This document shows positions 60,901-64,000 of a DNA stretch of 64,000 nt, in pieces. The notes beneath the pieces are model-generated. The model saw only the letters and a list, made by a program, of their open reading frames with translations, was not told where the DNA came from and searched no databases. Source of the stretch: Liolophura sinensis (lineage: Eukaryota; Mollusca; Polyplacophora; Chitonida; Chitonidae); contig NC_088301.1 in assembly GCF_032854445.1 (NCBI RefSeq), positions 3,222,001-3,286,000 on the forward strand, read 5' to 3'. A program made the position numbers and the translations under genes. Within the stretch, counting starts at the first letter, position 1. Each line of letters starts with the position of its first letter.

Positions 60901-63900
60901 AAAACAGTCTGACCTTGGTGAGTCCGTCTGTAAAACATTAACAGTGGGGTTACACCTGGACACAAAACAGTCTGGCCTGTGTGAGTTCGCCAGTAATACA
61001 TCAGCAGTGGAGTTGTAGCTGAACACAAAACAATCTGGGTGAGACTGCGTGCAATACATCATCAGTGGAGTTCCACCTGAACACAAAACAATCTGGCCTG
61101 GGTGAGTCCGTTTGTAATACAGCATCAGTGGAGTTACACCTGAATACAAAACAGTCAGGCCTGGGTGAGTCTGCGTGCAATACATCATCAGTGGAGTTAT
61201 ACCTGAATACCAAACGGTCTGTACTAGTTGGGCGGGTCTGTAATACATCAGCAGTGGAGTTACACCTAAACACAAAACTATCTGACCTGGGTGAGTCTGC
61301 CTGTAATATATCAACAGTGGAGTTACACCTGAATACCAAACGGTCTGGCCTAGTTGAGTCCGTCTGTAATACATCAACAGTGCACTTACACCTGAACACA
61401 AAACAGTCCGGCCTGGATGAGTCTGCCCGTAATACATCAACAGTTGAGTTACACCTTAATACAAAACGCTCTGGCCTAGGTGGGTCTGTCTGTAATACAT
61501 TAGCAGTGGAGTTGCACCTGAACACAAAACAGTCTGGCCTGGATGAATCCGTCTGTAATACATCAGCAGTGGAGTTACACCTTAATACAAAACAGTCTGG
61601 CCTAGGTGTAATGCATCATCTGTGGAGTTGGGCCAAGGCATGAAATAGATATTAAACAAGTCATAGAGGCTTGTTAACGCTTTGAGGTACAACGACAACG
61701 TGGAAAACTCTAGTCTAAGATGTTGTAAAAAGTTTTCTATTCAATTTTTGGGAAAAATTGTCAATAGCTTGTGCATGGACACTGCTTTTTTTTTTAAATT
61801 ACAACACACATGGAACGTTTTTATTTAATTTTTTTCTTCCCTTCTAAGATGCAAAAGGAGAAGCGATGAATTCAGATATTTAGTAACCTCATGTCAAAAC
61901 AACAGGGAGAAGAGTCGGATTTGGATTGGGGTGTGGTTGGGTTCCGAGATGATAGATGTGAAGCTCAAAAATTCACGACCGTTATCCGAAATTACAGGAA
62001 TACATCAAGTAAAGGGTCATATAGAGACATAAAGTGTATCTTAAATTCGAGTTTTTTCTTTCAAAAGTTTTGGGGATAACTTTTTTTTTAACTTGAAGGG
62101 ACACACGATGATTTGTGACTGACTGGTATGAGATACGGGGAGTCAAGGCTGTGTTCACACCAAGCTGAATTTTTACGTACTGATCTTAGAGTCGATTATT
62201 TATCCGTTTAAAACCATTATCTTTTACTTAGAATTTCTTACTAACTTCAAGTTACTTTTAATGCTAAACTCTTACTGCCAGTTAATACAAACAGGCTTAT
62301 ACTGTTCCCCTGAGGTACTCAGAAAATTAAATATGCCTTATCGACGTCCTTGTAAGCTTAACATTGTCTCCGGATGGTTTTGAGTGAATGACTTTTTCGT
62401 TTATTGAGTTGATTGGTGTGAGAAATGTTCAGGTTGGCGAACACGTGCAAACACACCTATTGGTCATCCGGTCTTAACAATGTCCACAAATGAAGTACTT
62501 CCAGTGGTTAAACATACGACATTAAAGCCTACTCCTGTATTTGGAATCTGGGCCGACAAATACCTTTTCATATGTACGTTTTACCAGTTTTATAAACAGT
62601 CATTTTTTAAAACTTATTTTTCTTATAGGTACCGTCAGAGACTGTATTTTACACATCTGCATTAAACCTGGGCACGACACGAACCACCCGGGGTCCCTAT
62701 AAAATGTTATTTTTGTCGGTTAAAAGGAAAAGAACTATTTTGCATACCACGTTGTGTGTACATAATCGTGGTATATGTGATTTTTTGTTTGTTTTAGCGG
62801 GTGTGGTCTATACTCGCTGGGGACGGACAAAATGTCCCTGCTATTCTACCACTTTGTACCAAGGTACGTAGATATCTCGATCAAACTCTTTGACCAAACA
62901 AAGTAATGTAGCAATCATAACCAACTAAACCGTCTCATACGAAGACCTCAATTATATGTACGTATGTAAGTGGCGTTAAAATGAAATTGATTATAGTCCG
63001 TAATGCCTAAAGTGAGTAGCTTTGAGTCATGAAGGACCCCTTACAACTAGATAGGAAATCGTCCCACTTCGGTTCAGCAGAGTGGGGGGAATTTTTCATG
63101 CAGAAAAACAAGCAAAATTTACTAGAATATAAAGTACAATTACTAAAGAACATCTGTGTAAAAACTTGGAGTAGTGCTTTTTAAGGGAATTCCATTCATA
63201 ATAAAAATACATTCACATTAGAAAAATTAGATTTACACAGGATTGTTTTATCTATTTCTTCATATATTGTCAGGTTATAAGTAAATAAGTTTATAAATAT
63301 TATTGTCAATCTATACAGATTATATACAGTAATCCTCCAGTAAAAACTTAACGATATTTATTTCAGCTAACAGCATATCGTACAATTCCACAAAGAAAGG
63401 GGGCGCCTTTTTAATCAGTCTGGTTTCGTAATAAATGTCCATTAGAAACACTGTCATATATTCACGGTGTAATTCGTAAGACAAAACGTCTTTCAAATAC
63501 CAACTCTGAATAAAAAAGAATATTATCCAATGCATTTAACCGCATACAGTAAGCTGATGGTAACACATTTCATCATTTATACCTGTTACATAACAACTTT
63601 GACCCCATACCGGGGAAGCCTTTCCTTCATTTTGCAGACGATCTGTCATTATGAACAGCTTGCCAATCCGCCTGAGCAGCAGAGGGACAATTTCCCATCC
63701 TGTTACAAGGGGTCTTTTCAATCATTACAGGTTTGATGGCCGGGTCACATTACCAGCACAAGGGTAGCGGTAGCAACCATTTGTGCCTTCCTGTAAATCC
63801 TCAGTGGAACAAGACTTTTGGCGGATACCAGTTTGAAGCTTACCTGTATGGATCTGAGTTTGAGATTTCCTCAAACCATCGGATCTTCCACCAGACGAAC

Positions 63901-64000
63901 TCGGGCGGGGATTTCTTCCACCAAAGGGACATCCAGTGTGCTGTCTGTAACACACCGGGCAGAGCGAGTCACGTGATGATCCCAGCCCGCCTGGAGTGTC
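54936..64000 (+). CDS. Short-chain collagen C4-like secreted protein, copy 4 (runs off window)
   Basis: Exons 54936-54989, 55156-55201, 58393-58502, 60376-60565, 62798-62863 and 63731 to beyond 64000, with the same sizes and phases as copy 2 and no lesion. About 245 residues are visible. The signal peptide is MMTISALGFVIAAVFAVQ. The Gly-X-Y exon is identical to copy 2 in protein. The spacer differs at many positions, including 'KLTCPVKY' where copy 2 has 'KLTRSVKN'. Exon 5 reads 'GRTKCPCYSTT'. The C-terminal domain is cut by the window end in 'MIPARLEC'. The extra cysteines and spacer divergence suggest a functionally distinct paralogue (inference). Confidence 0.85.
55156..55201 (+). CDS. Copy 4 exon 2: linker
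   Basis: Encodes ISATTDHGQSSPKEI plus one base. Phase-1 GTAAGG donor. Confidence 0.8.
55360..56220. repeat. 23-bp minisatellite in intron 2 of copy 4, about 36 units
   Basis: Units 'TTTATGGAATAGAGGGTAGA' plus CTG, with GGAAGGTTG and GGAAGCTTG variants. One to three seed-like units are present in copy 1 (about 19640-19690, 'AATAGAGGGAAGGTTGTTTA') and copy 2 (about 36165), so the array expanded in copy 4. Confidence 0.9.
56411..56634. mobile_element. MITE-like element with GGGCC inverted ends
   Basis: The left end 'CTGGGCCCATATTTATCAAG' and the reverse complement of the right end 'CAGGGCCTACATTTAACAAA' form imperfect inverted repeats about 224 bp apart. 'TTTAGACTTAAG' and 'TTTTAGACTCAAAT' lie near the two ends. 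No coding capacity. Absent from intron 2 of copies 1 and 2. Confidence 0.6.
57010..57990. repeat. Diverged intron-2 repeat units (copy 4)
   Basis: Units with 'CTCTGTAACACTA', 'CAGACAAAGGATACGTGTAT' and 'TCTTCTGCTCTTACATCTTC', interrupted by the SINE at 57297-57515. Confidence 0.7.
57297..57515 (-). mobile_element. SINE in intron 2 of copy 4
   Basis: Inverted SINE ('GGTGTTTTACGCCGTACTCA', 'CAGAGAGGAAGCCAGTGTGA') at the same position as those at 20898 and 36927. Flank 'CTTACACATTCACCCC' is on the right. Confidence 0.8.
58393..58502 (+). CDS. Copy 4 exon 3: Cys cluster and Gly-X-Y triplets
   Basis: 110 nt differing from copy 2 at two synonymous positions only (GGA/GGG and CCC/CCT). CCRDHC plus ten Gly-X-Y triplets. 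Confidence 0.85.
59040..60280. repeat. 34-bp minisatellite of intron 3 (copy 4), about 28 units
   Basis: Units 'AAATTGGCGCTGTTCATACT' plus GTACTAGATGTATT at 59040-59475 and 59848-60280, interrupted by a SINE. A block (59085-59470) recurs with small changes at 60050-60280, so multi-unit duplication has occurred. Confidence 0.85.
59579..59847 (+). mobile_element. Full-length SINE in intron 3 of copy 4, 13-bp target duplication
   Basis: tRNA head with 'TGGCTCAGTTGG' and 'GAGTTCAAGTCC', complete body, A-rich tail. Perfect target duplication CATACTGCACAAG at 59566-59578 and 59848-59860, inside a 34-bp unit. Confidence 0.95.
60376..60565 (+). CDS. Copy 4 exon 4: helical spacer
   Basis: 190 nt beginning GQSFFMESSQ, helix-prone 'KILNILTEKIAAMVAQEVKL', an extra Cys (codon at 60472-60474), ending NTQQTDI. 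Donor GTGAGTCT. Confidence 0.8.
60566..61630. repeat. 63-bp minisatellite of intron 4 (copy 4), about 16 units
   Basis: Starts at the exon 4 donor. Units 'GTGGAGTTACACCTGAACAC', 'AAAACAGTCTGGCCTGGGTG', 'AGTCCGTCTGTAATACATCA'. Most retain the GGGTGAGT donor core. Frames up to 210 codons on both strands are produced by the repeat. Confidence 0.9.
62798..62863 (+). CDS. Copy 4 exon 5: start of C-terminal domain
   Basis: Encodes GVVYTRWGRTKCPCYSTTLY plus Q. The Ser of copy 2 is Cys (codon 62839-62841). Donor GTACGT. Confidence 0.85.
63731..64000 (+). CDS. Copy 4 exon 6 (partial): Cys-rich C-terminal domain
   Basis: Acceptor ATTACAG. 89 codons are visible, open and closely matching copy 2 ('SHYQHKGSGSNHLCLPVNPQ', 'FHQTNSGGDFF'). 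The exon continues past the window. Confidence 0.85.

Noticed and set aside
60808-61643. Long open frames on both strands (174-210 codons) in the 63-bp array
   Set aside because: The period is a multiple of three, so any unit frame lacking a stop stays open. Both strands give repetitive peptides and there is no start context, splice logic or known domain.

Overview
This is animal genomic DNA: long introns with GT-AG boundaries, tRNA-derived SINEs, an LTR retrotransposon, MITE-like elements, many minisatellites and a 200-N assembly gap. The dominant SINE, with a tail region reading like 'GTATAAGTGAAATATTC', is a type I associate with molluscs. My best guess is a bivalve, or at least a lophotrochozoan; the species is not determined.

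The only convincing protein-coding content is a tandem cluster, all on the + strand, of four copies of one six-exon secreted gene of the 'short-chain collagen C4-like' type. The exons encode a signal peptide, a short linker, a Cys-cluster plus ten Gly-X-Y triplets, a helical spacer, a small 'YTRWGR' exon, and a large Cys-rich C-terminal domain. Copy 2 (35767-43702) is complete and intact, with a conceptual product of 319 residues. Copy 4 (54936 to beyond the window end) is intact as far as visible. Copy 1 (19290-25820) and copy 3 (46536-50371) are pseudogenes. Both lack the collagen exon, and both have disabled spacer and C-terminal exons. Conserved promoter-proximal sequence (TATAAAGGGAGAC) precedes copies 2-4 and is mutated in copy 1.

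Layout: 1-9 kb is gene-poor with SINEs, a LINE remnant and a 30-bp minisatellite. 9.3-12.9 kb holds 25-bp and about 97-bp tandem arrays. 15.2-16.8 kb holds an array of about 47 bp related to the repeats of intron 2. 19.3-25.8 kb is copy 1. 26.2-34.6 kb is a minus-strand Ty3/gypsy-like LTR element bounded by ATAC target duplications. Its domain order is gag-protease-integrase-RT-RNase H (Gmr1-type, integrase before RT), and it is split by about 3.4 kb of minisatellite grown from its own pre-RT coding sequence. 35.8-43.7 kb is copy 2, 46.5-50.4 kb is copy 3, and 54.9-64 kb is copy 4.

Each intron of the collagen-like family has its own minisatellite family kept between paralogues: about 55 bp and 23 bp in intron 2, 34 bp in intron 3, and 63 bp in intron 4. 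The 63-bp unit is a copy of the exon 4/intron 4 boundary and so carries a 5' splice-site-like sequence in each intact unit. A SINE in intron 2 is shared by copies 1, 2 and 4, so it predates the duplications. All exon models rest on reading frame, splice consensus and comparison between paralogues; no transcript evidence was available.
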